58,039 nt of DNA from a virus. A model generated the notes under the pieces. That model made no database searches. It saw only the letters and a list, made by a program, of their open reading frames with translations, and was not told the DNA's origin. How positions within the stretch are numbered: position 1 is the stretch's first letter; the number at the start of each line of letters is the position of its first letter. Below are positions 22,837-31,046 of the stretch, piece after piece. The stretch covers positions 1 to 58,039 of IMG/VR virus record IMGVR_UViG_3300017781_000009, one strand, 5' to 3'. The position numbers and the translations under genes were made by a program.

Positions 22837-23681
22837 ATCAACTCCATTAGTTTGTCAAAGTTTCTTTCAATGCTTTTTTTATTCATTACATGAACATCTT
22901 TGCCTGATGACGAAGCAACTAGTTCTTCATTAGTTAATAAAAATTGTAATGTGTTACTTTTTACATCAACTAACATATCTCTATCTATTGTAGAAAACAC
23001 TGACGGTAATTTATATTCTGTATCTGCTTCTTGAAATCCATTTAGTATATGATTAGCTATTGCAAAACTAATATCGTTCCTATATAGTCTAGGATCAAAA
23101 CGATATGTGTCTGCAAAGAACTTGTAATTTTTTTGTATGTATTGTACTAAATCAAAAAGTACTTTTGTTTGATCGTTCTTGGTAAACATAACTGTTGTAG
23201 CCCAAAGCAATTTAACGCCAGTATCCGAAACATACTTGTCATGGTAACCTGCTCGTGTTCCCATAATATCATTATACTCATGTGATATTAAGAAGTCTTG
23301 TTCGACATCCCAATAACTGTTCAAAGTATCTGAAAATGTTAGATAGTCACAATCTAACAATAATGTTCTTTCATAAGGTGTAATATCCCAAACATTTGGT
23401 CTGTTTGAATTATCGAAAGGTACTGCTTCAAAATCATTTCCATCATGAAGATTTCTGTATTGCTGTGTTGGAGGACGCTCTACAAAAATAAGGCTGTCAA
23501 AGATTTCTTTTGCTTTATCTGCAGTACCTATTTCTTCCATATAATCAACAGTTGACTTATCTGTGATTAATGAAACTGGATAGCCGAGATGCTTTTTAGC
23601 AAGGCCGCCTGCGACCAATGCTAGTTTAGAATAGTCTAAACTTCGACTGTTATGTGCAAATATTACGATTCCTTTATCCAT
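22833..23681 (-). CDS. GT-A-like glycosyltransferase, 282 aa
   Basis: 'GIVIFAHNSRSLDYSKLALVAGGLA' opens the fold, and 'TPYERTLLLDCDYLTF' holds Asp110-Cys-Asp112 in the same setting as the 'CLDADMLFF' motif of the next gene. The two are therefore distant relatives. 'NDISFAIANHILNGF' corresponds to the 'TDEAFAIAAKILD' block of the neighbour. It is the first transferase of the island and lies one base from the 116-aa gene upstream. Confidence 0.68.
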   Translation of the reverse strand: MDKGIVIFAHNSRSLDYSKLALVAGGLAKKHLGYPVSLITDKSTVDYMEEIGTADKAKEIFDSLIFVERPPTQQYRNLHDGNDFEAVPFDNSNRPNVWDITPYERTLLLDCDYLTFSDTLNSYWDVEQDFLISHEYNDIMGTRAGYHDKYVSDTGVKLLWATTVMFTKNDQTKVLFDLVQYIQKNYKFFADTYRFDPRLYRNDISFAIANHILNGFQEADTEYKLPSVFSTIDRDMLVDVKSNTLQFLLTNEELVASSSGKDVHVMNKKSIERNFDKLMELI

Positions 23682-23682
23682 A

Positions 23683-24033
23683 TTATACTTCTATAAGTTT
23701 TTCTACGGATCTGCTCTTTTTGAGCTTCTGGTATTCTTCGTAATATTCTAATGTTGATGTTGTGTATCTATCAAGTATGATATCTTTAAAATCTGCAAGA
23801 TTTTCAATCAATATAGGATTATCATTAACATCAAGTAATACTACTCCTTCGGTTCTATCTACTGAAAGTAGCATTTGAACGAAGTTAATTAGTTCTCTAT
23901 TGATCTTAAAGATGCCGCCATTAACACCGTATGTTAATCTAGCATCAATTTTTTCCTTTAAAGTTTTACGCTGTACAGCAAAAGTTTCTCTATACTTGCT
24001 AAAATCCAAGGCTTTTTTTAGTTGTTCTTCCAT
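23683..24033 (-). CDS. Small conserved phage protein, 116 aa
   Basis: This is the first gene after a late-promoter-like box, with GGAGGA before the ATG. It is helical at both ends ('LKKALDFSKYRETFAVQRKTLKEKIDAR' and 'STLEYYEEYQKLKKSRSVEKL') with a strand pair 'GVVLLDVNDNPILIENL' between. I recall similar proteins beside structural genes in marine T4-like phages. The function is unknown; a small virion or assembly protein is possible. Confidence 0.65.
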   Translation of the reverse strand: MEEQLKKALDFSKYRETFAVQRKTLKEKIDARLTYGVNGGIFKINRELINFVQMLLSVDRTEGVVLLDVNDNPILIENLADFKDIILDRYTTSTLEYYEEYQKLKKSRSVEKLIEV

Positions 24034-24062
24034 ATGTCCTCCACAGTTATAGTAGCACTTAA

Positions 24063-24070
24063 TATTTATG
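24063..24070 (-). promoter_or_regulatory. Late promoter candidate heading the accessory island
   Basis: CATAAATA on the minus strand, one base off TATAAATA, lies 29 bases before the ATG of the 116-aa gene with GGAGGA between. No other such box is seen until 13021, so genes from 24033 down to 13128 could be one late transcript. Confidence 0.6.
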
Positions 24071-24092
24071 CGCTGTACTGGGGGCTAGGAAA

Positions 24093-25118
24093 TTAACTGA
24101 CTGTGAATCCGCCCACTGTTACAGATGGCGTTTCAATACTAAATGATTGTGATCCTGTGGGGTAAAGATTAATGGTACCAACTGCTTTTCTAGTAACAGT
24201 TTGGAGATAAAGTGAAGCAGGTCCTACTAAATCAGGTCCATAAGTACCTGGTCCTTGTTGTGGAGTACCTGATGTTGACGGTCCACCTAATCCAACGTGA
24301 TCGTCATTGTAAACTGCTGCCATTTCTAGTTGATATGCACTACCACTTGAGTTATCTAATACCGCAGGTGTTCTTGCATATAATCTATAATAGTTTGCAT
24401 TGTAAGGACTACTAGCAACAGCTTGGTACCAAGGTGTGCTATAAACGTTTGTACATCTATAAAAGTTTCCATTATCATTAGGATTAACACCCGTTGCTGG
24501 TTGTTGTCCTCCAAATGTCTGTGTACTTGCTGTCTGTAGTAAACTTCTCCAAGAAGCGTCTTGGGCTGAACCGCTAATACTGTTCAAACTGCTTGTAAGT
24601 TGAATTTGTCCACCACTATTAAAATAGTGCCTAGCGGCTAATGCTGATGACCATGTAAAAGTAACTAATACTTGAGCAGAAGTTGACCATGATCCTGTAT
24701 ATACTGCATTACTGTGTGTTGTAGATGATGCTACTGATGCTGGTGGTATGGTATATTTTGCAGCCTCTAGTGCAATAATTAAATCATTCCATCTTCTGTA
24801 AGGCTGTGTATTGTATGTTGCATCATTAGTAAGAGTATTTGCTTTAATTTTTTGAGAAGTACTAATGTTATTAGGCCAACTTCCCCAATTAGTAGGAGGA
24901 TTTGAACCATATATATGCCTGTAAGCATTATACATGTCTGTAATTAACCTACCGTATTCTTCTACAGATACTTTGTCCGAAACACCAACACCTGATGCAT
25001 TCATTGTTTGGCCCCAACCATATAATACTGTGCCGTCAGCAAGGCCCACCACTTGCTCAAGGCGAGTGTATAATGCATTGTAGTCGTTTCTACTAATTGT
25101 TGCGTGTACGGTCGTCAT
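24093..25118 (-). CDS. Putative virion structural protein A, paralog of the next gene
   Basis: The 341-residue protein begins 'ISRNDYNALYTRLEQVVG' (trimer-like helix) and continues into strand-rich, Ser/Thr/Asn-rich sequence. 'GSWSTSAQVLVTFTWSSALAARHYFNSGG' and 'SWRSLLQTASTQTFGGQ' match 'AWSTNAEYVITVTFSNANDARYFWNSGS' and 'AWTSLLSTVGRQVIGG' in the neighbour, showing a duplicated domain. No enzyme motif is visible. Similar proteins in marine T4-like phages are listed as virion proteins. Its position next to fibre genes suggests a surface or whisker-like part. Confidence 0.7.
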   Translation of the reverse strand: MTTVHATISRNDYNALYTRLEQVVGLADGTVLYGWGQTMNASGVGVSDKVSVEEYGRLITDMYNAYRHIYGSNPPTNWGSWPNNISTSQKIKANTLTNDATYNTQPYRRWNDLIIALEAAKYTIPPASVASSTTHSNAVYTGSWSTSAQVLVTFTWSSALAARHYFNSGGQIQLTSSLNSISGSAQDASWRSLLQTASTQTFGGQQPATGVNPNDNGNFYRCTNVYSTPWYQAVASSPYNANYYRLYARTPAVLDNSSGSAYQLEMAAVYNDDHVGLGGPSTSGTPQQGPGTYGPDLVGPASLYLQTVTRKAVGTINLYPTGSQSFSIETPSVTVGGFTVS

Positions 25119-25137
25119 ATAATATCCTTAACAGCAG

Positions 25138-25145
25138 TATTTACT
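25138..25145 (-). promoter_or_regulatory. Late promoter candidate (weak)
   Basis: AGTAAATA followed by C lies 19 bases before the ATG of virion protein A. Six of eight bases match the T4 late consensus, with the invariant TAAATA core kept. Confidence 0.35.
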
Positions 25146-25156
25146 ACAACAAGTGT

Positions 25157-26059
25157 CTATGTTGCACTAATGCTGGTTCCAGAATACGATGGACTCGTAA
25201 TAGAAAATGCAGCACCACTTGGTTGTAATGTTCCTGTAGCTTTTAATTCTTCTACATCAATACTAAGTGTGCCGTCAACTTGATCGCCTGGCGCTGGTGC
25301 ACCTGGATCAACGTAACTGTCAGTCAATAAAACCTTAAAGTTAAATACTGCGGCTGTTCCTGCGGAGTTACTTGCCACATCACACTTGCCTTGAATCTTG
25401 TAATTGTTTGCTGAATATGGCGTACTAGCAGATAAATTATATAAATCTTGGTATACATTTGTAAGCATGTATATATTATTCAGCCCGTCTGGTAATCTTC
25501 CGCCGATTACTTGTCTACCCACAGTTGAAAGTAAACTAGTCCATGCACCGTTTTGTGCTGTTGCTGATCCTAGTCCTCTTCCTGTAGTAAATCTTAGTCT
25601 ACTTCCAGAGTTCCAAAAATACCTTGCGTCGTTAGCATTACTAAATGTTACGGTTATAACATATTCTGCATTTGTACTCCAAGCAGATGTATAGCTTTTT
25701 GAATCTTTAACTGATGCTGTTAGTAAACCAGCATCGCAGTCAAATCTATCATTTCGACATTCGTCAGCAAGTGTGTTGTATCCGTTAAAAGGATCACTTG
25801 ATGATGCTGTAATAGGATCTCCAATAGCAGCAATAGTTGCTGTTGGTACTACACCGTTCTGATGAAAATAAGCATTTACAATGTCAAACCGGATTGCATC
25901 AAAGTGTGACTTTAATACTGTTTGACCAGAAATAACTGTTGAGCTGTTAACTGATTGTCCATATCCGAATGTACCAACACCGGTACCCATGACTTCAGCA
26001 ATTTTGTTTCGCAGGCTGTTGAGGTCTGTTGATAGGATCTGTGCGCCTGTTGTTACCAT
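25157..26059 (-). CDS. Putative virion structural protein B, paralog of virion protein A
   Basis: This 300-residue protein shares the central domain of its downstream neighbour and the N-terminal pattern 'LSTDLNSLRNKIAEVMGTGVGTFGYGQ'. 'NIYMLTNVYQDLYNLSASTPYSANNYKIQ' matches 'YRCTNVYSTPWYQAVASSPYNANYYRLY' in the paralog. It ends in a Ser/Gly-rich strand region. The start overlaps the stop of the fibre gene upstream. It is probably an exposed virion component; no catalytic motif was seen. Confidence 0.7.
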   Translation of the reverse strand: MVTTGAQILSTDLNSLRNKIAEVMGTGVGTFGYGQSVNSSTVISGQTVLKSHFDAIRFDIVNAYFHQNGVVPTATIAAIGDPITASSSDPFNGYNTLADECRNDRFDCDAGLLTASVKDSKSYTSAWSTNAEYVITVTFSNANDARYFWNSGSRLRFTTGRGLGSATAQNGAWTSLLSTVGRQVIGGRLPDGLNNIYMLTNVYQDLYNLSASTPYSANNYKIQGKCDVASNSAGTAAVFNFKVLLTDSYVDPGAPAPGDQVDGTLSIDVEELKATGTLQPSGAAFSITSPSYSGTSISAT

Positions 26060-27822
26060 TATAATACTACCGCTTCAATAATTTTTGTTCCTGAATTTGA
26101 ATTGCTTTCTATTGCAATTGCAAATACGTCTGCATGACTGTCAGCCTTTGTAGCGTAACCTTCCGCAGCAGCAACTAATCTATCTCCTTTAGCAATACTG
26201 CCGATAACTTTAACTGGTACACGACCTTTAAGTGCAATGTATGTTCCATCTTCTAACCATGAATTCATCATAAACGCAGGTTGTGCTGAAACAACACCTA
26301 ACGCTCTATCGCCCTCACTACATGCAGTAACTTCTGCGTTTCCGCCAACTGATACAACTGTACCAGCTTCATATTCTTTGTCTGCTAAATATTTCTCTGC
26401 TAAGTCAGCATATCTAGCTGCGGTTGCTGTACCTTGGAATAAGTTAGCAATTAAGTCACCGCTTGAATTTCTTGCAGCAATTGAACTTGCTGATGCTGTT
26501 GTTTTAGCAGTTCTGTAATTAGGATCACTGTCTGTTGCACTATCATCAATTTTAACTCTATCTGCAAAAGTTGCTGCACCATTAAAAGTATTTGCAAAAA
26601 TTACACCTGACGAATCTCTAACAACAATACTGTTGCCTGAAGCAGGAACTGATACAGATGGTGTAATACCGTTCAACGCACTTGCATCTGATGCTGTACC
26701 AGTCAAGTTACCTTGAACTGATCCAAACAATGTACCAAAAATATTTGCGCCTGTGTAACCAATGTTTTTAGTTGCACCGTCAACCATAACAGTTGAATCA
26801 TTAGCAAGTAAACTACCTTGTGTGTTACCTGTAACATTACCTGTAACATTACCTGTTAATGGTCCTGTAATTGCATCAGCATGTATTGCTGACCAAGCCA
26901 GTGCTGCTGTACCTAATGTAAACGAACTGTCAATACCTGGAACTACTCCAGCTGCTGTAATATCTAATACATTCTTTCTTGTTGAGCCGCCGTCATTAAT
27001 AATAAAGTTAATAGGGTTACCAAGAACACTTTCAAAAACAATTTCGTCATCGTTTTCAACTCTTAATCTAAAGTCGCTTTGGTCACCTACTTTATAACCT
27101 GAATCTTGGAAGTTGATTTCCTGGTTAAAAGTAATACTTCCTTTTTGTAAGTATTGATCAGCAGCAATGCCACCTAGCTTTAATGCGTTAGATGATGTTC
27201 CCCAGTATACATAACTATCTGATGTAACACCATTAGCATCGGCTTTCGCCATTGTAATACCTTTTTTAACTAACGTAAAGTCGTCAATAGGGTTAAGTGA
27301 ACTGTTTAGTGTAAATTCTGTTTGTGAAATAATTGCAACTGTTTTACCACCTGCATTAATTTTTAAAATTGAATGGTTTGTGTTACCTGTGTCTTTAACA
27401 ACTTGTGCAACCGCTCCACTAGCACCAAGATCTGGTGATGCTTCAGGTCCTACTAAGACAAACTCTCCGCCTGACCATGCATATAATTGTTTTGCTGATG
27501 TATCCCACCAAAATTCTCCTACTCCTAATCCTGAAGGAGCAACTGATGCTACTTCAGCACCGTTGGTAGTTTTCCATTGTGCGCCGTCATAAAACTTAAT
27601 TTTCTTATTAGCACTGTCAAACCAAACTTGACCAGTGACTGCTTTTGGTGGTGCAGTAGTATTCGCAAAGTTTTCTAGTAAATGTAAGAAGTTTTCGTTC
27701 TGTACTTCACCGTATCCTGCGTAGTTTTTACCAACGAAACGTATATCCGTAGTGGTATCAATAGTTCCGTCTTCTACTGACGTTAAAAATGTTCCGTTAA
27801 ATTTATCTACTTGATATGCCAT
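26059..27822 (-). CDS. Tail fibre-like protein 1, 587 aa
   Basis: The first 90 residues carry the module shared with three other genes here: 'GKNYAGYGEVQNENFLHLLENFAN' and 'GQVWFDSANKKIKFYDG'. The middle is low-complexity and strand-rich with 'GNVTGNVTGNTQG', as in trimeric fibre shafts. The C-terminal 100 residues, 'YADLAEKYLADKEYEAGTVV' and 'GRVPVKVIGSIAKGDRLVAA', are a separate tip domain of the type found in phage fibres, related to self-cleaving peptidase G2-like tips. It would recognise the host or complete the distal fibre. Confidence 0.82.
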   Translation of the reverse strand: MAYQVDKFNGTFLTSVEDGTIDTTTDIRFVGKNYAGYGEVQNENFLHLLENFANTTAPPKAVTGQVWFDSANKKIKFYDGAQWKTTNGAEVASVAPSGLGVGEFWWDTSAKQLYAWSGGEFVLVGPEASPDLGASGAVAQVVKDTGNTNHSILKINAGGKTVAIISQTEFTLNSSLNPIDDFTLVKKGITMAKADANGVTSDSYVYWGTSSNALKLGGIAADQYLQKGSITFNQEINFQDSGYKVGDQSDFRLRVENDDEIVFESVLGNPINFIINDGGSTRKNVLDITAAGVVPGIDSSFTLGTAALAWSAIHADAITGPLTGNVTGNVTGNTQGSLLANDSTVMVDGATKNIGYTGANIFGTLFGSVQGNLTGTASDASALNGITPSVSVPASGNSIVVRDSSGVIFANTFNGAATFADRVKIDDSATDSDPNYRTAKTTASASSIAARNSSGDLIANLFQGTATAARYADLAEKYLADKEYEAGTVVSVGGNAEVTACSEGDRALGVVSAQPAFMMNSWLEDGTYIALKGRVPVKVIGSIAKGDRLVAAAEGYATKADSHADVFAIAIESNSNSGTKIIEAVVL

Positions 27823-27849
27823 GTGTGTTTTCTTCCTAGTTTACTGTTG

Positions 27850-27857
27850 TATTTATC
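27850..27857 (-). promoter_or_regulatory. Late promoter candidate for tail fibre 1
   Basis: GATAAATA followed by C lies 27 bases before the ATG, within a 40-base gap, and differs from the T4 late consensus at one position. AGGAAG lies between the box and the ATG. Confidence 0.6.
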
Positions 27858-27862
27858 TACCT

Positions 27863-28303
27863 TCACTCGTCTTCTGGTGGTAACGGCTTAGGGTAAAAAC
27901 TGTATACATCCGGGTTATCTTTATACGTTTGGACAGCAGTATTATGGTTAGTAATCTTCTGCTTAGTATAGTTACGCATAGCAATAAAGTCATCTGTAAG
28001 CGGAATTCCAGCATTTTCTAAGCATTCTGCAATAATATTAAGTTGCTTGTGTACAGGATACTTAACAAGAATCTGCTTGTTAACTACTTCGTCAATCGCT
28101 ACTTCTTCAATTAGCGGTACATCGTTAAGAGATCTTACTTCACCAGTAGCATAATCTCCCCACCAATATTCATTTGCGTCATCTAAATCAATAACTTTGT
28201 GAGGTACGCCTTGCGCGGTAAGTCTTTCAGCAAACTCGCTATTATAGTCCTGAGACGATATCACTTTTGATCTATCAGTACTAAAAATAATAATGTTTTT
28301 CAT
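27863..28303 (-). CDS. Possible tail fibre assembly chaperone, 146 aa
   Basis: The 146-residue protein has an alpha/beta N-terminus ('KNIIIFSTDRSKVISSQDYNSEF') and a helical C-terminus with 'YPVHKQLNIIAECLENAGI' and 'MRNYTKQKI'. Many tail-fibre assembly proteins carry such a 'YPxxxQLNI' segment after a variable front. Its place among fibre genes agrees. It overlaps the oxygenase gene by four bases. An unrelated small protein cannot be excluded. Confidence 0.45.
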   Translation of the reverse strand: MKNIIIFSTDRSKVISSQDYNSEFAERLTAQGVPHKVIDLDDANEYWWGDYATGEVRSLNDVPLIEEVAIDEVVNKQILVKYPVHKQLNIIAECLENAGIPLTDDFIAMRNYTKQKITNHNTAVQTYKDNPDVYSFYPKPLPPEDE

Positions 28304-28794
28304 CTAGTTCTTCCCCAACTTAATGCAAGACTTATTTTTGGTCTTTCATTTTGTTTAATTTCTGTTACTTCGTGTTCTAAGTTCACAGGCATATCTATTA
28401 ACATACCAGGACCTTCGTCTACTAAATTTCCTTTGCCTTGTTCATCGTACCAACAAAAATGTGGTGCATCAGATCTTAAAAATATTAACTTAAACTTCCA
28501 ATATCCGCCTGCACTATCTTTATGCCTTTTAAGATAATCCCCTGGATCATATTTGTTAATACAAAAACTATCACAAGTTCTATCTTCTTCTGGAATTGAT
28601 TCTGTAATCAACTCCTTTAATTCTTTTGGCATGTTCCAACGGAACATACTCTTTAACTTACTTTCACCGTAGGCAGTTACAAAATTAAACTCTTCTCCAG
28701 GCTGCCTAATATAAAAACTTTCTTCGTTTGCCTCTACTAACTTTACTATCTCGTCAACATTCTTACAATAGTCCGATACTAACTTTACTGCCAT
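28300..28794 (-). CDS. 2-oxoglutarate/Fe(II)-dependent oxygenase
   Basis: The jelly-roll enzyme has 'INKYDPGDYLKRHKDSAGG' with His91 and Asp93, 'LEHEV' with His141 and 'RPKISLALSW' with Arg151, that is the HxD...H triad for iron and the Arg that holds 2-oxoglutarate ten residues on. Members of the prolyl 4-hydroxylase type hydroxylate proteins; others act on bases or small molecules. The ATG at 28794 is chosen because it overlaps the stop of the fibre gene (TAATG); the longer frame upstream is coding for that fibre. Its setting within the fibre genes suggests the substrate could be a virion protein, which is inference. Confidence 0.85.
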   Translation of the reverse strand: MAVKLVSDYCKNVDEIVKLVEANEESFYIRQPGEEFNFVTAYGESKLKSMFRWNMPKELKELITESIPEEDRTCDSFCINKYDPGDYLKRHKDSAGGYWKFKLIFLRSDAPHFCWYDEQGKGNLVDEGPGMLIDMPVNLEHEVTEIKQNERPKISLALSWGRTR

Positions 28795-31025
28795 TATACA
28801 TATGACCAAGTACCAGTGTAACTCCAAGTACTACCGTTTGAGTTATAAGTCAACTTGTATCCTGTAGAACTGTTATAAATGTTTGTTGAAGTGCTAACAC
28901 TTCCAGTAGCCCATCTATATGCTAAAATCCATCTACCAGCACTAAAACTAGAACTTGAACCTGCGTATATGTTATTAATTATCAATTCAAAATTTAATCC
29001 ACTTGCATTACTTGCAGGAAGGTACGCTTCAATTAAGTCAATATATTGTGCATCTGGTGAACTTGTATTTGGTGCTGGTGAACTAATAACAAGTTGTCTT
29101 GTGTTTGCATTTGCAACAACATTTTGTACAAACGCTGTAGTAGCAATATAAGTTGAACTATCTGAATTTGCTCTAGTTACACTGTATGATGCATTGTCTG
29201 CATTATTAGCATTTGCAGCCTGTGTTGCATTAACTGCTGTAGTTGCTGTAGATGCATTAGTTGCTGATGATGCGTTACCATTTAGGTCTGCTTGAATAAC
29301 ATTTGCACTAAAATTACCACTTGCATCTCTAGCAACAATTTTGTTTGCTGTAGCCAAGTTAGTTGCATCAACATTAAATGTTGTATTTGTAATGCCGTCA
29401 TAAACTAAACCAGTTAAGTAGTTTCCTGGTGTTAAGTTTGAAAATGCTATTGTATCCCATACTGGCTGACTAGGTCCTGTTGACTTTAAGAACTTACCTG
29501 CTGTACCTGATGGAATATGTGCTGTTGAACCAGAAGCAGTTTGATAAGGTATTGTTCCACCTGCTCCACCTGCTATGTTAGTTGCTGTGGTTGCTGTTGT
29601 AGCGTTACCTGCAACTGCACCAGTTAAATCACCGTAAAAATTTTGTGAGTATGTATTCTTATATCTTAATGCACCCGAACCAAGGTCAAGTGTTATATCT
29701 GCACTTGGTAAAAACCCTGCTTGTGAACTTGGAGATCTTGTAGGTCCAAATAAATCAAGTTGATAATCTACACCTTCTGATGCTGCTAAACTAATTTGAT
29801 TAGTTGCTTTTATTTCAGCAGCGTTAATTGTGCCGTCAATAGTTAAGTTTGAAGCAACTGTAATGTTACCTGTAACACCTAATGATATCAGTGTTCCTAC
29901 ACTTGTAAGTGCTGATGTAGTAACAGTGTTGTGTAAGTTTGTACCTGTTAGTGTGTTAGCATCTGCTGTAACTGTAATGTCTGCTGTTCCATCAAATCCA
30001 ACACTATTAATATTTCTAGGAGTTAATAATCTTTGTGCTGCACTTGCTGTTCCGCTTAATGTTGCACCAATAAAGTTTTCTGCTGTTACAGTTCCTGTAA
30101 ACGAACCTGTTGTACCTGTAATGTTACCTGTAACATCGCCAACTAAGTTTGATGTAATTTGATTTGCAACAAAGTTACCTGTTGTATCTCTTGCAACAAC
30201 TTTACCTATTTGATTTAAATGTGTTGCATCAACTGACCATGTAGTAGCATTTCCGCCATCAAAGTCTGTTCCTGTTAAGTAATTTCCTGCAACTAAACTG
30301 TTAGGAGTTTGTGCTGTAACTGTAAGGTTCTCTGACCCGTCAAATGCAACTCCATTAACTAGTATAGGCGATTCAAGTCTTGTTGCTTTATCTGCAACAC
30401 CTTGTAACGATCCCATTACTTTTGCCATTGCATTTAAATTAATACCTGTAATTAGATCTGAAAATCCGCTTACTTCATTAGTTGGATCAATTGTAAAAGC
30501 ATTTGAAGCAATAATACCTATTGTAATACCATTTACTTTAAGTTCAATTACCGGATATGTTGTTCCGTTAGTTGCTAATAGTGTTGTTGTTAATGCTCTA
30601 GTCGGTAAGTAACCATCTGCTGTTTCAGGACCAATCTTAATCCAGTTAGTTCCATCAAAAACATGTAAAGAAGGATCTGCTGGTGCTGCTGCGGACGATG
30701 CATTTTTTAACCAAAACGTTCCAAGTGCTGGTGTTACTGGTGGAGTAGCGCCTACATTTGCAGAGCCTGTTTCTACCCAGTTTTCACCATCGTAAATTTT
30801 TAATATACTTAATGATGTATCAAACCAAACTTGTCCTTTAATAGGAGTTATTGGTGCAGAAATATTTGCAAAATTTTCTAATAAGAATAAGAAGTTTTCG
30901 TTTTGAATTTCACCGTAGCCAACATAATTTCTACCAACGAAAGATAAACTAGTGGTTGAGTCAACTGCTGCATCTTGTAATACTACAAGTTGAGTTCCGT
31001 CAGTTTTGTTAATTACATAAGCCAT
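28794..31025 (-). CDS. Tail fibre-like protein 2, 743 aa
   Basis: It has the shared N-terminal module, with 'GRNYVGYGEIQNENFLFLLENFAN' and 'GQVWFDTSLSILKIYDG', followed by a long shaft with recurring 'ANxIxADLNGNA' or 'GDVTGNITG'-type segments in which Asn, Thr, Ala and Gly prevail. The C-terminus 'ATGSVSTSTNIYNSSTGYKL' is a distinct Ser/Thr/Tyr-rich tip unlike that of fibre 1. The longest of the four paralogs, it is probably a homotrimer. The oxygenase gene begins at its stop. Confidence 0.8.
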   Translation of the reverse strand: MAYVINKTDGTQLVVLQDAAVDSTTSLSFVGRNYVGYGEIQNENFLFLLENFANISAPITPIKGQVWFDTSLSILKIYDGENWVETGSANVGATPPVTPALGTFWLKNASSAAAPADPSLHVFDGTNWIKIGPETADGYLPTRALTTTLLATNGTTYPVIELKVNGITIGIIASNAFTIDPTNEVSGFSDLITGINLNAMAKVMGSLQGVADKATRLESPILVNGVAFDGSENLTVTAQTPNSLVAGNYLTGTDFDGGNATTWSVDATHLNQIGKVVARDTTGNFVANQITSNLVGDVTGNITGTTGSFTGTVTAENFIGATLSGTASAAQRLLTPRNINSVGFDGTADITVTADANTLTGTNLHNTVTTSALTSVGTLISLGVTGNITVASNLTIDGTINAAEIKATNQISLAASEGVDYQLDLFGPTRSPSSQAGFLPSADITLDLGSGALRYKNTYSQNFYGDLTGAVAGNATTATTATNIAGGAGGTIPYQTASGSTAHIPSGTAGKFLKSTGPSQPVWDTIAFSNLTPGNYLTGLVYDGITNTTFNVDATNLATANKIVARDASGNFSANVIQADLNGNASSATNASTATTAVNATQAANANNADNASYSVTRANSDSSTYIATTAFVQNVVANANTRQLVISSPAPNTSSPDAQYIDLIEAYLPASNASGLNFELIINNIYAGSSSSFSAGRWILAYRWATGSVSTSTNIYNSSTGYKLTYNSNGSTWSYTGTWSYV

Positions 31026-31046
31026 TTATACGCTCCTATTTTCATC

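Noticed and set aside
31018-31025. TATAAATG on the minus strand at the start of fibre 2
   Set aside because: The box overlaps the start codon itself, so a late transcript from it would lack the start. It is the ribosome-to-ATG spacer, not a promoter.
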